Origin: a virus
DNA: 64,000 nt
Direction: 5' to 3' (one strand)
Virus record (IMG/VR): IMGVR_UViG_3300043570_000986
Location: 23,246 to 87,245 of that record
Shown here piece by piece: positions 38,706-46,747 of this stretch. The notes below the pieces were generated by a model that was given only the letters and a program-made list of their open reading frames with translations, searched no databases and had not been told where the DNA came from. The translations under genes were made by a program, and so were the position numbers. Positions within the stretch are counted from its first letter, which is position 1; each line of letters begins with the position of its first letter.

Positions 38706-38970
38706 ATACTTTTAAACCCCACATTAAATCTATTTGTGATATAACATTGTTAATTTTGTGAGGATTGTAATTAACTTTTGCTTTTAAAAACTTTTTTAAC
38801 CAATCTAAAAATTCTTGTTTACTTTCAGGAGTATCCCAATAGTATTCAAACCAATCTACATTGTTAATTCTAGGTTTCTTTTTAACTGATTTATAATCAG
38901 CATCAAACTCTCTTAACATGTAATCTACAACTGTAGATACAAATTCTTCACTATTTAATTTTATTTTCAT
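38683..38970 (-). CDS. Hypothetical early protein
   Basis: 95 residues, with many aromatic residues (VDWFEYYWDTPESKQEFLDW). It overlaps both neighbours, a sign of a compact early operon. No family is recognised. Confidence 0.55.
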   Translation of the reverse strand: MKIKLNSEEFVSTVVDYMLREFDADYKSVKKKPRINNVDWFEYYWDTPESKQEFLDWLKKFLKAKVNYNPHKINNVISQIDLMWGLKVYEDNVKK

Positions 38971-39286
38971 TTAATTCTTTTTTAAGTCTTGTTAAAAATG
39001 TTTCTGGTCCATCATCACCACTCAACAGCCAATCTATTCGATGAGCATAAATATAAGCTTCTTTAAGCTTTTTTACACCTATTTTAAATTCATTAATTAC
39101 TTCATCAGAATATTTGTAATAGAATTTTTCTTCAGGATATTTTTCATAATATTCAGGATCATATCCACCCCATTCTCTTAATTCTTCTTTGGTTTTTGCT
39201 CTACCACTTCTATCAATTTGTGCTTCAATTGACTCAATTATATCATTGATTCTATGTTGTTGGTATTCAAAATGTCCTCCACTCAT
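38951..39286 (-). CDS. Conserved phage protein of the MSGGHFEY type
   Basis: 111 residues. It begins MSGGHFEYQQHRINDIIESI and ends with RIDWLLSGDDGPETFLTRL. Both segments belong to a widely spread phage protein family that I recognise by pattern but that has no established function. It is acidic, helical and soluble. It overlaps the next gene by 20 bases and lies five bases downstream of the phosphatase gene. Confidence 0.65.
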   Translation of the reverse strand: MSGGHFEYQQHRINDIIESIEAQIDRSGRAKTKEELREWGGYDPEYYEKYPEEKFYYKYSDEVINEFKIGVKKLKEAYIYAHRIDWLLSGDDGPETFLTRLKKELNENKIK

Positions 39287-39291
39287 GTTTT

Positions 39292-39678
39292 TTAAATTAA
39301 AGTTTTATTATTATATTGTTCTTTGCATATTTCTAATAATTTAGGATCATTAAATTCATACATATCTGGTATATCTAAAACATAGCACTTATGTATTACA
39401 TTTAATTTTTCTAATTCTTCTTTTACATGTTGATAATTTTCATTATTAACAAATACTATTTCATCAGCCCACATTACTAAAGCTTCACTAATAGGTATTA
39501 ATGCATAAGATTCTACTGTACCACAGTTCCTAACATTATATCCATATTCTTTAATAAGCATATTTTGAAGAGTTGCAGATCTTAATAATCCTGCAGAACA
39601 TACTGTTAATACTTTCTTAGTTTCTCCTTGAGAAGCATTATTAACATTGTATAATTGATTTCTAGTTCCTTTTATCAT
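39292..39678 (-). CDS. Low-molecular-weight tyrosine-phosphatase-like protein
   Basis: 128 residues. The P-loop is CSAGLLRS at residues 27-34, giving the CX5R motif with Cys27 as nucleophile and Arg33. The segment DIPDMYEFNDPKLL near residue 106 provides the Asp expected as general acid in this class. Length agrees with small bacterial and phage members. It would remove phosphate from phosphotyrosine or a similar ester in the host cytoplasm. The substrate is unknown. It follows a structured RNA and terminator, so it may have its own promoter. Confidence 0.75.
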   Translation of the reverse strand: MIKGTRNQLYNVNNASQGETKKVLTVCSAGLLRSATLQNMLIKEYGYNVRNCGTVESYALIPISEALVMWADEIVFVNNENYQHVKEELEKLNVIHKCYVLDIPDMYEFNDPKLLEICKEQYNNKTLI

Positions 39679-39689
39679 AATTATTTTTT

Positions 39690-39724
39690 AATTTTAAAAA
39701 TACCAGGCGAAGTTAGCTTCCTGG
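39690..39724 (-). terminator. Terminator downstream of the structured RNA locus
   Basis: On the minus strand CCAGGAAG-CTAA-CTTCGCCTGG folds into a stem with a small internal mismatch and is followed by TATTTTTAAAATT. It ends the transcript covering 39725-40130, just before the phosphatase gene. Confidence 0.65.
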
Positions 39725-40130
39725 ATTAATATAAGCACTAGACATCTCTATCAAGGGATACAAATGTGGTATACTAATCTTATATAGCTACTTAGACTTA
39801 CACTCGAGTTGTATCTAAGGCACTCAACTTTAAACATATTCAGAGGTTGTTGGTACAATGTTTTTAAATAACTACAAAATATTAGGTGTAAAAAATTTAA
39901 ATTACCAACTTTAAAAGTTAGAGGTTAAACTAATATATGTAGTTATTTAATGTTTTAACAGAGGGTTGTTCAGCTCAACCCATAACTTGTTTTTCTTATT
40001 AGCGATAAAGCTATGCATGGCACAAGTTAGAAAGTATAATATTGGCATATTATGTGTAAGCTCTACAATCGTGGGCCAAAATCCACCTAGTCTTCACACT
40101 TCAACCCGAGTCTGTTTTTATTTTATCTGT
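39725..40130 (-). ncRNA. Structured non-coding RNA locus, family unknown
   Basis: About 400 bases without a convincing ORF on either strand lie between the phosphoesterase gene and the terminator. Several self-complementary segments stand out. GGGTTG/CAACCC surrounds AGCTGAA near 39962-39980. TAACTTGT/ACAAGTTA lies near 39985-40032. AGTTG/CAACT lies near 39808-39830. The local base composition is higher in G+C than most intergenic DNA here. A terminator follows on the minus strand. It does not match the tRNA, tmRNA or RNase P sequence signatures I know. The ends are estimates. Confidence 0.5.
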
Positions 40131-40147
40131 TAAATGTTAATTAATAC

Positions 40148-41017
40148 TTATAAATCCATAGGTAATAAAATTGGTAATTTTCCTTTATTAAGTATTACTC
40201 CACAAGAAATAATAAATTTTCTAGGATTAGCTTTAGCATAATCAAATGCATATTTTCTATCATCTACTCCACAACCTACTTGCATACCATAAATTATATC
40301 ATTTTTAGATACATTATAACGTATATTAGATTCTGAATGAAGATGACCTTGAACTACAGACATTCTTCTATTTAAAGCTTTATTGTAAGCTGCATTTTGA
40401 CCAGAAGTACCTGTTCCATGTGTAAACAATACATTATGTTCAGTATGTTCAATATCAAAATTCCAACCTGGAACTTCTAAAACATCTTCTAGCCCTTTAA
40501 TCCATCTTTTAGATAGTCCAGAACTAAAAGCTTTACGATTAATAATTAAATCATGATTACCAAGACATACTCTAACTTTTGGAAATTCTTTATACATTGT
40601 TTTAAGTTGATCAATAGCATATTCTAATTCATCTCCTGCACTATGTCCATCAGGATTAGTTTCATGAAATGATGAATATGCATTATCTACAACATCTCCA
40701 ATATGAATTATTGTTCCACAATTATAGTCTTTTCTACACTTTATTAAATGTTCTAAGTAACCTTCTCTCATAAATGGATAATGAGTATCACCAATTACTA
40801 AAATGTTATTAGGATCTAAATTAGTAGATTTTTTAATGTTAACTTTAGGTAAACTAGTTTTCATTTTAATCCTAGCTTGCTCTAATGCAATAATTATATG
40901 CTTAACATCTACTGTTTTAGGATAATTTTTAGCAATTACTTTAGGACTACATTTAAGATAGCCAGTTTTAGATAATAACCAATCATAAATTGGTTTTTGT
41001 ATTTTGTTTAACGTCAT
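40148..41017 (-). CDS. Calcineurin-like metallophosphoesterase
   Basis: 289 residues. The metal-binding motifs appear in order: GDTH (76-79), GDVVD (107-111), GNHD (153-156), H200 in FTHG, and GHLH (224-227). This is the full set for a two-metal phosphoesterase. The first ~45 residues look like a small helical domain, possibly helix-turn-helix. Substrates in this superfamily range from nucleotides and RNA ends to proteins, so the target cannot be read from sequence. It is upstream of the structured RNA locus and downstream of the homing endonuclease gene. Confidence 0.8.
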   Translation of the reverse strand: MTLNKIQKPIYDWLLSKTGYLKCSPKVIAKNYPKTVDVKHIIIALEQARIKMKTSLPKVNIKKSTNLDPNNILVIGDTHYPFMREGYLEHLIKCRKDYNCGTIIHIGDVVDNAYSSFHETNPDGHSAGDELEYAIDQLKTMYKEFPKVRVCLGNHDLIINRKAFSSGLSKRWIKGLEDVLEVPGWNFDIEHTEHNVLFTHGTGTSGQNAAYNKALNRRMSVVQGHLHSESNIRYNVSKNDIIYGMQVGCGVDDRKYAFDYAKANPRKFIISCGVILNKGKLPILLPMDL

Positions 41018-41052
41018 ATGTTTTATATATTAATGTATTATTATTATTTGAT

Positions 41053-41907
41053 TTATTTATATTTAAATATAAATCCATTTGTTTGTTTTCTTTCACCTTT
41101 TAATACACTATTTATATGAGTTAATTTTCCATATTTATTATTTATTTCTGCAATAGAATCCCATTCTTGTATAAATTCATTATTTAAATTATATTGTAAT
41201 ATTTTAATTTCTTTACCTGGTATAAATTTATCTATTTTTAAACATATATTATTATTTTTTTTATATCTCCATAAAAAATTACCAGCTTTATTTAATTTAC
41301 CATTAACAGCACGATTTATACATAAATTATTAATATTTAAATTTTTACTTGCTTTTGTACAATTTAACCATTCCTTAATAAAATCACCTTCTAAACTATA
41401 TTGAAGAATTGGGGTTTTAGATCTATTTATAGACATTTTTTGACAAGTTTCTTTAGTTCTTTTTAAACCTTGTGCTTTCAAATTAGGTTTATTCAAATGA
41501 GATTTACTCATTTTATCTTTAGATTCTTGTGAAAACTGATATCCCATCTTAGATAAACTAATTTTTAAACAAACTTCTTTACTAACAGATTGATAAAAAT
41601 CATTAATTTTAGGCAATTTTAAATTTAAACCTTTATCTTTATCTAATACATCATAATAATTACCTAAAATAGCTTCATATCTTAACATATCATTAATGTC
41701 ACCTCTCCAAAGTTCTTCAAAAATATGATTTTCATATCCATATTTTAAAAGAGAGCGGTAAAGTTTTACTTGTTTTTTACAATCTAAAGTTTTATATCTT
41801 TTCCACCTTTTTTCTAAACTTAAAGATGTACTTCCAATATAAATCTTACCTTTTGGATTTGTAATCATATACACATATCCGCTACTTAAATTTAATATAC
41901 TATTCAT
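41053..41907 (-). CDS. GIY-YIG homing endonuclease with NUMOD repeats
   Basis: 284 residues. The N-terminus has the catalytic pattern: YVYM (11-14), YIGST (23-27) and Arg34. Middle residues (SQESKDKMSKSHLNKPN) form a NUMOD3-type DNA-binding segment. Two C-terminal units (ILQYSLEGDFIKEWLNCTKA and ILQYNLNNEFIQEWDSIAEI) are NUMOD1-like. It is a free-standing selfish gene that cuts DNA lacking it and spreads by repair. It is inserted between two early genes with short A+T-rich gaps on both sides. No intron splice features were seen around it. Confidence 0.85.
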   Translation of the reverse strand: MNSILNLSSGYVYMITNPKGKIYIGSTSLSLEKRWKRYKTLDCKKQVKLYRSLLKYGYENHIFEELWRGDINDMLRYEAILGNYYDVLDKDKGLNLKLPKINDFYQSVSKEVCLKISLSKMGYQFSQESKDKMSKSHLNKPNLKAQGLKRTKETCQKMSINRSKTPILQYSLEGDFIKEWLNCTKASKNLNINNLCINRAVNGKLNKAGNFLWRYKKNNNICLKIDKFIPGKEIKILQYNLNNEFIQEWDSIAEINNKYGKLTHINSVLKGERKQTNGFIFKYK

Positions 41908-41942
41908 ACACTAATATAACGAATAATACCCAATAATACAAG

Positions 41943-42326
41943 TTATTTAGTATTTATTTTTTCAGTTTCATGTATTAATCCTTGTAAATTAAATAAAGCA
42001 GCAGATAAATGATCTATTTCAGGTTCAAGACTTGCATCGTCATATTTATTAGCAAGATATTTTTGAATATGTCTCATTAATGATTTTTCATATTCTTCAA
42101 TTGGTATTCCTTTTTTCCAATTACCTCTACCATATTTAGACTCCTGAGTTTTCATATACTTACAATATCTTTGTAAAGTTATCCAAGAAATACTTTCAAT
42201 ATAATCTTCTTTATCTGTATCGGAATCTCTTTTTGCTCCAGATTCAAACATTCGATGTGTTTTTTCTTTAATATGTTCAATTTTTTCTTCTAAAGGAATT
42301 AATTCTTTTTTATTCTCCAGTACCAT
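41943..42326 (-). CDS. dATP/dGTP diphosphohydrolase-like protein (DUF5664 type)
   Basis: 127 residues. GAKRDSD near residue 31, YGRGNWKKGIP near 63-73, LMRHIQKYL near 82 and PEIDHLSAALFNLQGL near 102 follow the conserved order of the phage DUF5664/dGTP_diPhyd_N family (R-x-D, NW-x-x-G, RH, E-x-D-HL). Such proteins hydrolyse or bind purine deoxynucleotides in nucleotide metabolism. This copy is short and appears to be a single helical domain. It overlaps the sigma-like gene by 17 bases. Confidence 0.6.
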   Translation of the reverse strand: MVLENKKELIPLEEKIEHIKEKTHRMFESGAKRDSDTDKEDYIESISWITLQRYCKYMKTQESKYGRGNWKKGIPIEEYEKSLMRHIQKYLANKYDDASLEPEIDHLSAALFNLQGLIHETEKINTK

Positions 42327-43140
42327 ATTTTCTAATTTTTTGTTTAATTCTAAATAATTCTACACTTATTTGACCTTTAGGGATTTTAAATATTTCAGAT
42401 ATTTCTGTCATACTAACACCTTGCAAATATAAAGAATATAATTTAATATTTTTAATATTTTTACTTTTAAAAATAATATCAAAATTATTAATTTTAGATT
42501 TAAGAAAATCTACATCATCTTCTTTTAAATTTTTAGTAGTTCTTGTTTTATCAACTAAAGGTCTAACAGGTTTAGGTTTTTTAACAACATCTTTTTTTGC
42601 TACTTTTGATAATTTATTTCTAATAAGATAATCAAGAAAACCTCTACGCTTATTACATATTTTATCAATTTCTTTAATAGCATACCCTTGTAAATACAAA
42701 TCTATAGCCTTAACTTCTATAGGTGTTAATGTTTTAATATAATATTGATAGTCAATACTTTTTTTAAAATCTAAATGTATTTTAGCTGGTTCATAATTAG
42801 CTTGTTCAAACACAAAAAAATCTTTAGGTGAATCATCAATTCTATTTAAACTTCTATATATTCTTGAATTTGCTGTAGTAATTCTTCTATGAAAAGTCCA
42901 ATAAGTACAATTTTTCATCATTTGAATAAACTTACCCTCATAAATTGGCTCTTTAGGTTTGTTAAAATAATTATCATGTACATACAAAAAAACTTCTTGA
43001 TATAGTTCTTTAGCATCAGCTAAGTCCCTACACCAAAAAGTTTCTGTTTTCTTTTGAGTTAAATTAATACAATATTCAAATATAATAGGTTCTATTTTTA
43101 AAAAATCATCTATTGTATAATTATATAATGTCTTGTTCAT
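42310..43140 (-). CDS. RNA polymerase sigma-like factor
   Basis: 276 residues. Residues ~40-90 (DLADAKELYQEVFLYVHDNY, then WTFHRRI) have the layout of sigma-70 region 2. Two helix-turn-helix-like blocks follow: IDLYLQGYAIKEIDKICNK near 147-165, and LYLQGVSMTEISEIFKIPKG near 237-256, the latter resembling region 4. A phage-encoded sigma factor would retarget host RNA polymerase, for example to late promoters. The basic linker between the blocks (residues ~180-200) is unusual. The alternative is an autonomous DNA-binding regulator. Confidence 0.6.
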   Translation of the reverse strand: MNKTLYNYTIDDFLKIEPIIFEYCINLTQKKTETFWCRDLADAKELYQEVFLYVHDNYFNKPKEPIYEGKFIQMMKNCTYWTFHRRITTANSRIYRSLNRIDDSPKDFFVFEQANYEPAKIHLDFKKSIDYQYYIKTLTPIEVKAIDLYLQGYAIKEIDKICNKRRGFLDYLIRNKLSKVAKKDVVKKPKPVRPLVDKTRTTKNLKEDDVDFLKSKINNFDIIFKSKNIKNIKLYSLYLQGVSMTEISEIFKIPKGQISVELFRIKQKIRKYGTGE

Positions 43141-43357
43141 CTATTTCTTCATTTACATGTTCATCTATATGTTCATCTAATTTTTTAGTTAATTCTAAGT
43201 CATCTAAATTACTATTTAATCCTAAAGTATTTATAACTTCACAAAAAGTAAGTTCTGAATTATTAGTCCAAAATCTATCTAATTTATTTAATATAGGAAA
43301 TATTCTATCTTTAGATTTTTCTTTAATTAATTGCCCTATTCTTTCGTTAATTTCCAT
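43121..43357 (-). CDS. Small acidic hypothetical protein
   Basis: 78 residues, acidic, with a C-terminal run of Glu, Asp and His (KLDEHIDEHVNEEIDEQD). It overlaps the sigma-like gene by 20 bases and its upstream neighbour by 11. An acidic mimic or anti-sigma-type partner is conceivable from the neighbourhood but unproven. No family is recognised. Confidence 0.5.
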   Translation of the reverse strand: MEINERIGQLIKEKSKDRIFPILNKLDRFWTNNSELTFCEVINTLGLNSNLDDLELTKKLDEHIDEHVNEEIDEQDII

Positions 43358-43940
43358 AATCTTCTTTTAATTGATCTATTGTTTTATATACTTCATAAGG
43401 TAATTTAGGTCTACTACATACTTCTTTGATAAGCATTACTTCTACATTTAAAAAGTCAGCATATTGCTTTCTTTTAATATCAGTAGGATATAATACATCA
43501 TGTACAGTAGACAAGTGGTTGGCTGAGTTATTCTGAATACCATATACTCTGAGCATTATCTCTTTATATGGTACACTAGTTTCTGAATATTTGCCTTCTA
43601 AGATTAGTTCATAATCTTCATTAAAATGTTTAGGTAACTGATAAATTAAAATATATTCTTGTTCTTCTTCAATATAATCAACAAAATGTTCATTAAGATT
43701 TTGAAGTAAAACATAATCTCTAGATTCTTCAGGTGAATCTAATTTATTAAGAATAATGTAAATTAATTTATCTTCTTTACTTTTAATATGAGCATTAATT
43801 AACATCTTAGGATGTAAAAAATTAACACTTAACTCTGATATGCCTATTAAAGGCATTAAAAATGTTGTGGTTTTGGTGTTATTGACTATACCATTAGTGG
43901 TATATCCATTATTCTCCAACCATTCCAAGCGTTCTTGCAT
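43347..43940 (-). CDS. Hypothetical early protein downstream of the exonuclease
   Basis: 197 residues from the ATG at 43940 (MQERLEWLENNGY). An upstream in-frame TTG at 43970 is possible but lies deeper inside the exonuclease gene. The N-terminal helix and the mixed alpha/beta body suggest a soluble protein. No catalytic motif is visible. It overlaps the exonuclease gene by 32 bases, so the two are translated from one mRNA. Confidence 0.5.
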   Translation of the reverse strand: MQERLEWLENNGYTTNGIVNNTKTTTFLMPLIGISELSVNFLHPKMLINAHIKSKEDKLIYIILNKLDSPEESRDYVLLQNLNEHFVDYIEEEQEYILIYQLPKHFNEDYELILEGKYSETSVPYKEIMLRVYGIQNNSANHLSTVHDVLYPTDIKRKQYADFLNVEVMLIKEVCSRPKLPYEVYKTIDQLKEDYGN

Positions 43941-44661
43941 AAACTTCTGTGCTTTTAATTGGTGTAACAAACTCCATACCTTCGTATGAGTCTTTAATTT
44001 TTAGGCACTTATAGTTCTTATAAAATTCATCAATTCCTACTTCTTCACCAAAATAATTTATATATTCACAAATTACTCTACTTTTAAATAAATTTATTTC
44101 TTTACATTCTTCCCACAATTTTTTAATAAAAGCAGGACCTTTACCAGGAACACCTTTAATATTATCTGCAGTATCTCCTGTAATTACAGAACCCCAGAAA
44201 TATTGTTCAGCATATTCTGTATCCACTAATCTTGCAACATCATTTTTTATATCATAATTTAATCCAAATAAATTATTAATATCTTTGTCAGTAGATATTA
44301 CAATATAAGAAGTTAAATCTTTAATATACTTATTCTTATAGATATTAAGTATATCATCTGCTTCTAGATTATAACCATAAATACCACTATATTCTTTAAC
44401 TAAGTATTCTTTTACTTCATTAAAAAATGGTGGTTTTTCATTGTTCTTTCTATTAGCTTTGTACTCTGGATATATATCATATCTAAAGTTTTTTCCCGTA
44501 GTAAAATACAAATGAAATTCATCTATTTTACTACCATTAATTAAACCTGAAAGATAACTATTAGCAGAACTAATAGCTTCTTCCATAGTTTTTTCAGGTT
44601 CACCTATTTTATTATAACATACAATGTATGGTATAAAATCTGCATCAATCAGTCCTATCAT
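43909..44661 (-). CDS. 5'-3' exonuclease / flap endonuclease
   Basis: 250 residues. The acidic metal-binding residues appear in order: D6 and D8 (LIDADF), E100-x-D102-D103 (LEADD), D125 and D127 (STDKD), and D163 and D166 (TGDTADN). They are followed by the helix-hairpin-helix GVPGKGP at 170-176. YPEYKANR at 64-71 is the usual clamp-region motif. This is the PIN-like FEN fold seen in T7 gp6 and T5 D15. It removes RNA primers and degrades DNA ends during replication. Confidence 0.85.
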   Translation of the reverse strand: MIGLIDADFIPYIVCYNKIGEPEKTMEEAISSANSYLSGLINGSKIDEFHLYFTTGKNFRYDIYPEYKANRKNNEKPPFFNEVKEYLVKEYSGIYGYNLEADDILNIYKNKYIKDLTSYIVISTDKDINNLFGLNYDIKNDVARLVDTEYAEQYFWGSVITGDTADNIKGVPGKGPAFIKKLWEECKEINLFKSRVICEYINYFGEEVGIDEFYKNYKCLKIKDSYEGMEFVTPIKSTEVYARTLGMVGE

Positions 44662-44824
44662 AATCAGGTTTAATTTCAGTGTATTTATCTTTGATCATTT
44701 TAGATAATTTAATAGAATTAGTATAAACTAACATATCTATTTTAATTCTAGGATTTTTAGGTGGTTTAATACTATCTAAAAACTTTGTAACCTCTTCAAG
44801 GTCTTTCGTGTCTACTTTATACAT
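44645..44824 (-). CDS. Small hypothetical protein
   Basis: 59 residues, Lys/Asp-rich, opening MYKVDTKDLEEVTKFL, with TGA stop. It overlaps the exonuclease start by 17 bases and the next gene by eight, as is usual in this operon. No family is recognised. Confidence 0.55.
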   Translation of the reverse strand: MYKVDTKDLEEVTKFLDSIKPPKNPRIKIDMLVYTNSIKLSKMIKDKYTEIKPDYDRTD

Positions 44825-44987
44825 AATTTAACGCATTTATATCAGTTTTTAATTCTCTAAGAATATTTACTTGTGATAATTCCACAATATAATTATTAAT
44901 CTTAGGATCTTCAGACATTAAAGTATCTATTTGAGATCTCAATGTTTGAATCTTATTATCTATTAAACTTATTATTTTTTCAGACAT
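44817..44987 (-). CDS. Small helical hypothetical protein
   Basis: 56 residues, MSEKIISLIDNKIQTL onward, predicted as one or two amphipathic helices with heptad-like Ile/Leu spacing. It fits neatly between two genes with eight-base overlaps on each side. No family is recognised. Confidence 0.5.
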   Translation of the reverse strand: MSEKIISLIDNKIQTLRSQIDTLMSEDPKINNYIVELSQVNILRELKTDINALNYV

Positions 44988-45471
44988 CTTTAAATTGTTT
45001 TAATTTGTTAATATAATTAGTATCTGATGCATATTTAACTCTAATTAAAAAGTTGTAATAATTCTCATCTTCTCTTAATCTGTTCATTTGCCAACATTTA
45101 TAATGTATAACAGATTCTTTCCAAGATTTATATTTTATAATATTAGATTCAGATTTTTGAAATCCAAATAAAGCATTATACTTTATAAATCTATTAGATG
45201 TAAAATTACCAGATTCTAATTTAGCTTGAGCTAATACTATATCCGGATATTCCATTTCAACAAGTTTCATAAATTCTATCAACTTATTCTCACTAAAGCC
45301 TTCTATTTTAATAGTATCTGCATAAGGAATTGGTTTAGGTAACAATAGTTGTTCTTTAGTCTTTAAAAAGTCTAATTGCATACCAATAGTCCAACCTAAA
45401 GCTAATCCTAAAATACCAACTGTTATAATAAAAGCTATTTTATTTTTTTTTAATTTAGTTCTATAATCCAT
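44980..45471 (-). CDS. Membrane-anchored glucosaminidase-like protein
   Basis: 163 residues. A transmembrane helix at ~12-30 is followed by a domain with AQAKLESGNFTS at 81-92, then ALFGFQKSE. This matches the FlgJ/LytG glucosaminidase pattern, in which the Glu of LESG (E86) is catalytic. Such domains cut glycan strands of peptidoglycan. The N-terminal anchor suggests it works at the inner membrane facing the wall. It is far from the lysis cassette and within early genes, so local wall remodelling is as likely as lysis. Confidence 0.7.
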   Translation of the reverse strand: MDYRTKLKKNKIAFIITVGILGLALGWTIGMQLDFLKTKEQLLLPKPIPYADTIKIEGFSENKLIEFMKLVEMEYPDIVLAQAKLESGNFTSNRFIKYNALFGFQKSESNIIKYKSWKESVIHYKCWQMNRLREDENYYNFLIRVKYASDTNYINKLKQFKDV

Positions 45472-46036
45472 AGTATTTTTCTTTAATTAATTTAATACAC
45501 TTATTTACATTAGTTAAGTTATTAGGTGCAAAATAATCTATAGTCCATCCATTCATAGTCCACCAATATTTAAATAATCTTAACTTAAGAAGATACTCAT
45601 TAGTATAATCTCCCTTAGTTTCTATGATCCAACCAGTCTTAGTGTCTTTATTAAGACAACTAAAATCAGGTTTAATAGAGATTGCTCTAATTTTATTAGT
45701 AACTTCTCCAAATTGATAAACATATTTAGATTTATTTTTGTCTTTAAATCTAGCATTAATTCCTGCAGATTGAGCTTCAGTATAACTCATCATTCTTTTA
45801 TAAAGCTGATGACAAGTTCCTGTAACTTCAAACTTTGGTTGTAGTTCAAATATATCATCTTCATAGTTAAAGTATGTTATATTAGCTTTTTGTAAAGCCT
45901 GATAGCATACTTTTTCTAATCCAGATCTTAATTGAACTCCATCATGTATTGTAGGTACTCCATGAGGAACTGCTTTCTTTTTAGGTTTTTTAATAACCTT
46001 AAACTTTTTAGCAAGGTTTTGTTTTCTCACATTCAT
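45461..46036 (-). CDS. PD-(D/E)XK nuclease, T7 endonuclease I-like resolvase
   Basis: 191 residues. Catalytic residues are visible in order: E41 in RSGLEK, D124 in SIKPDF, and E139-x-K141 in WIIETKG. This matches the T7 endonuclease I / DUF1064-like family, which resolves four-way junctions. A basic N-terminal tail (residues 1-23) could help DNA binding. It overlaps genes on both sides (11 and 29 bases). The role would be processing branched DNA during replication or before packaging. Confidence 0.75.
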   Translation of the reverse strand: MNVRKQNLAKKFKVIKKPKKKAVPHGVPTIHDGVQLRSGLEKVCYQALQKANITYFNYEDDIFELQPKFEVTGTCHQLYKRMMSYTEAQSAGINARFKDKNKSKYVYQFGEVTNKIRAISIKPDFSCLNKDTKTGWIIETKGDYTNEYLLKLRLFKYWWTMNGWTIDYFAPNNLTNVNKCIKLIKEKYYGL

Positions 46037-46454
46037 CTCCCCTTTCTCTCATAATTGCCATTGTCCAAGTATCTAAGTTCTTAATATACTTAAGTCCCAT
46101 ACCTGGATAATCTATTTTTCTATCTACTAAAATACCTACAGGTAAAAGTGTAGTATTAGGTCTTAAAGTATTAATAATAACTTGATCACCATCAAAGTGA
46201 ATGTCACTATTTAATATAATAATACCTACTTTAGTAGAGTCATTTAAACACATTTGAACTCTTTCTGATGGAATATCAAACTGACTAGCAATTGCATTGA
46301 TATAATTTAAACTATCATTTGTAGTGATAATCCATAATTCATATTCAAATCCTAGATGTGAATAATCATTTTCTTTAATACCTTTAATTAATTGTCTAAA
46401 ATCTTCATGATTCCATGACTCCGTGGGCTCGAAACTTATTTTTATTTTTTCCAT
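46008..46454 (-). CDS. Putative HAD-like protein
   Basis: 148 residues. ELWIITTNDSLNYINAIASQ and later IIILNSDIHFDGDQ resemble the middle and late motifs of HAD-fold proteins found in phages (a Thr/Ser-Asn after a strand, and an H-x-D-x-D loop). The usual N-terminal DxDGT nucleophile is not seen, so it may be inactive or from another family. It overlaps the resolvase gene by 29 bases. Confidence 0.35.
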   Translation of the reverse strand: MEKIKISFEPTESWNHEDFRQLIKGIKENDYSHLGFEYELWIITTNDSLNYINAIASQFDIPSERVQMCLNDSTKVGIIILNSDIHFDGDQVIINTLRPNTTLLPVGILVDRKIDYPGMGLKYIKNLDTWTMAIMRERGDECEKTKPC

Positions 46455-46456
46455 AA

Positions 46457-46747
46457 TTATTCTTTTATTTCATAACCATCTTCTAATCTTACTTCAGTTT
46501 TTTCTTCTAAAGTATATTCATCTCTTGCTACTAAATACCCTAGTGCATTAATAAACCATAATCCATTAAGAATAAACATATCTTCTCCATCATTATTATC
46601 TAATAGTGTCCATATTTTATTCTTAGGAATATTTTTTAAGTGATCAGTATCTTGAAATAAGTGTCCATCACATGCAGCATCTTTTACAAATGTATTCTTT
46701 ATTGGAGAATACTTTTCAACAAATTGTTGCCAATTTAAATTTATCAT
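46457..46747 (-). CDS. Hypothetical protein next to the primase gene
   Basis: 96 residues, acidic, with several aromatic residues. It starts MINLNWQQFVEKYSPIKN. The C-terminus is DGYEIKE. It overlaps the primase gene by four bases, hence translationally coupled to it. The family is not recognised, though similar small acidic proteins accompany replication genes in other phages. Confidence 0.5.
   Translation of the reverse strand: MINLNWQQFVEKYSPIKNTFVKDAACDGHLFQDTDHLKNIPKNKIWTLLDNNDGEDMFILNGLWFINALGYLVARDEYTLEEKTEVRLEDGYEIKE

Noticed and set aside
41053-41907. Homing endonuclease as part of a group I intron
   Set aside because: No intron core segments or interrupted gene are visible around it; the flanking genes are complete.
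43113-43370. Plus-strand ORF opposite the 78-residue acidic gene
   Set aside because: It is a Ser/Ile/Leu-rich mirror of the minus-strand gene, which has the operon overlaps and start context.
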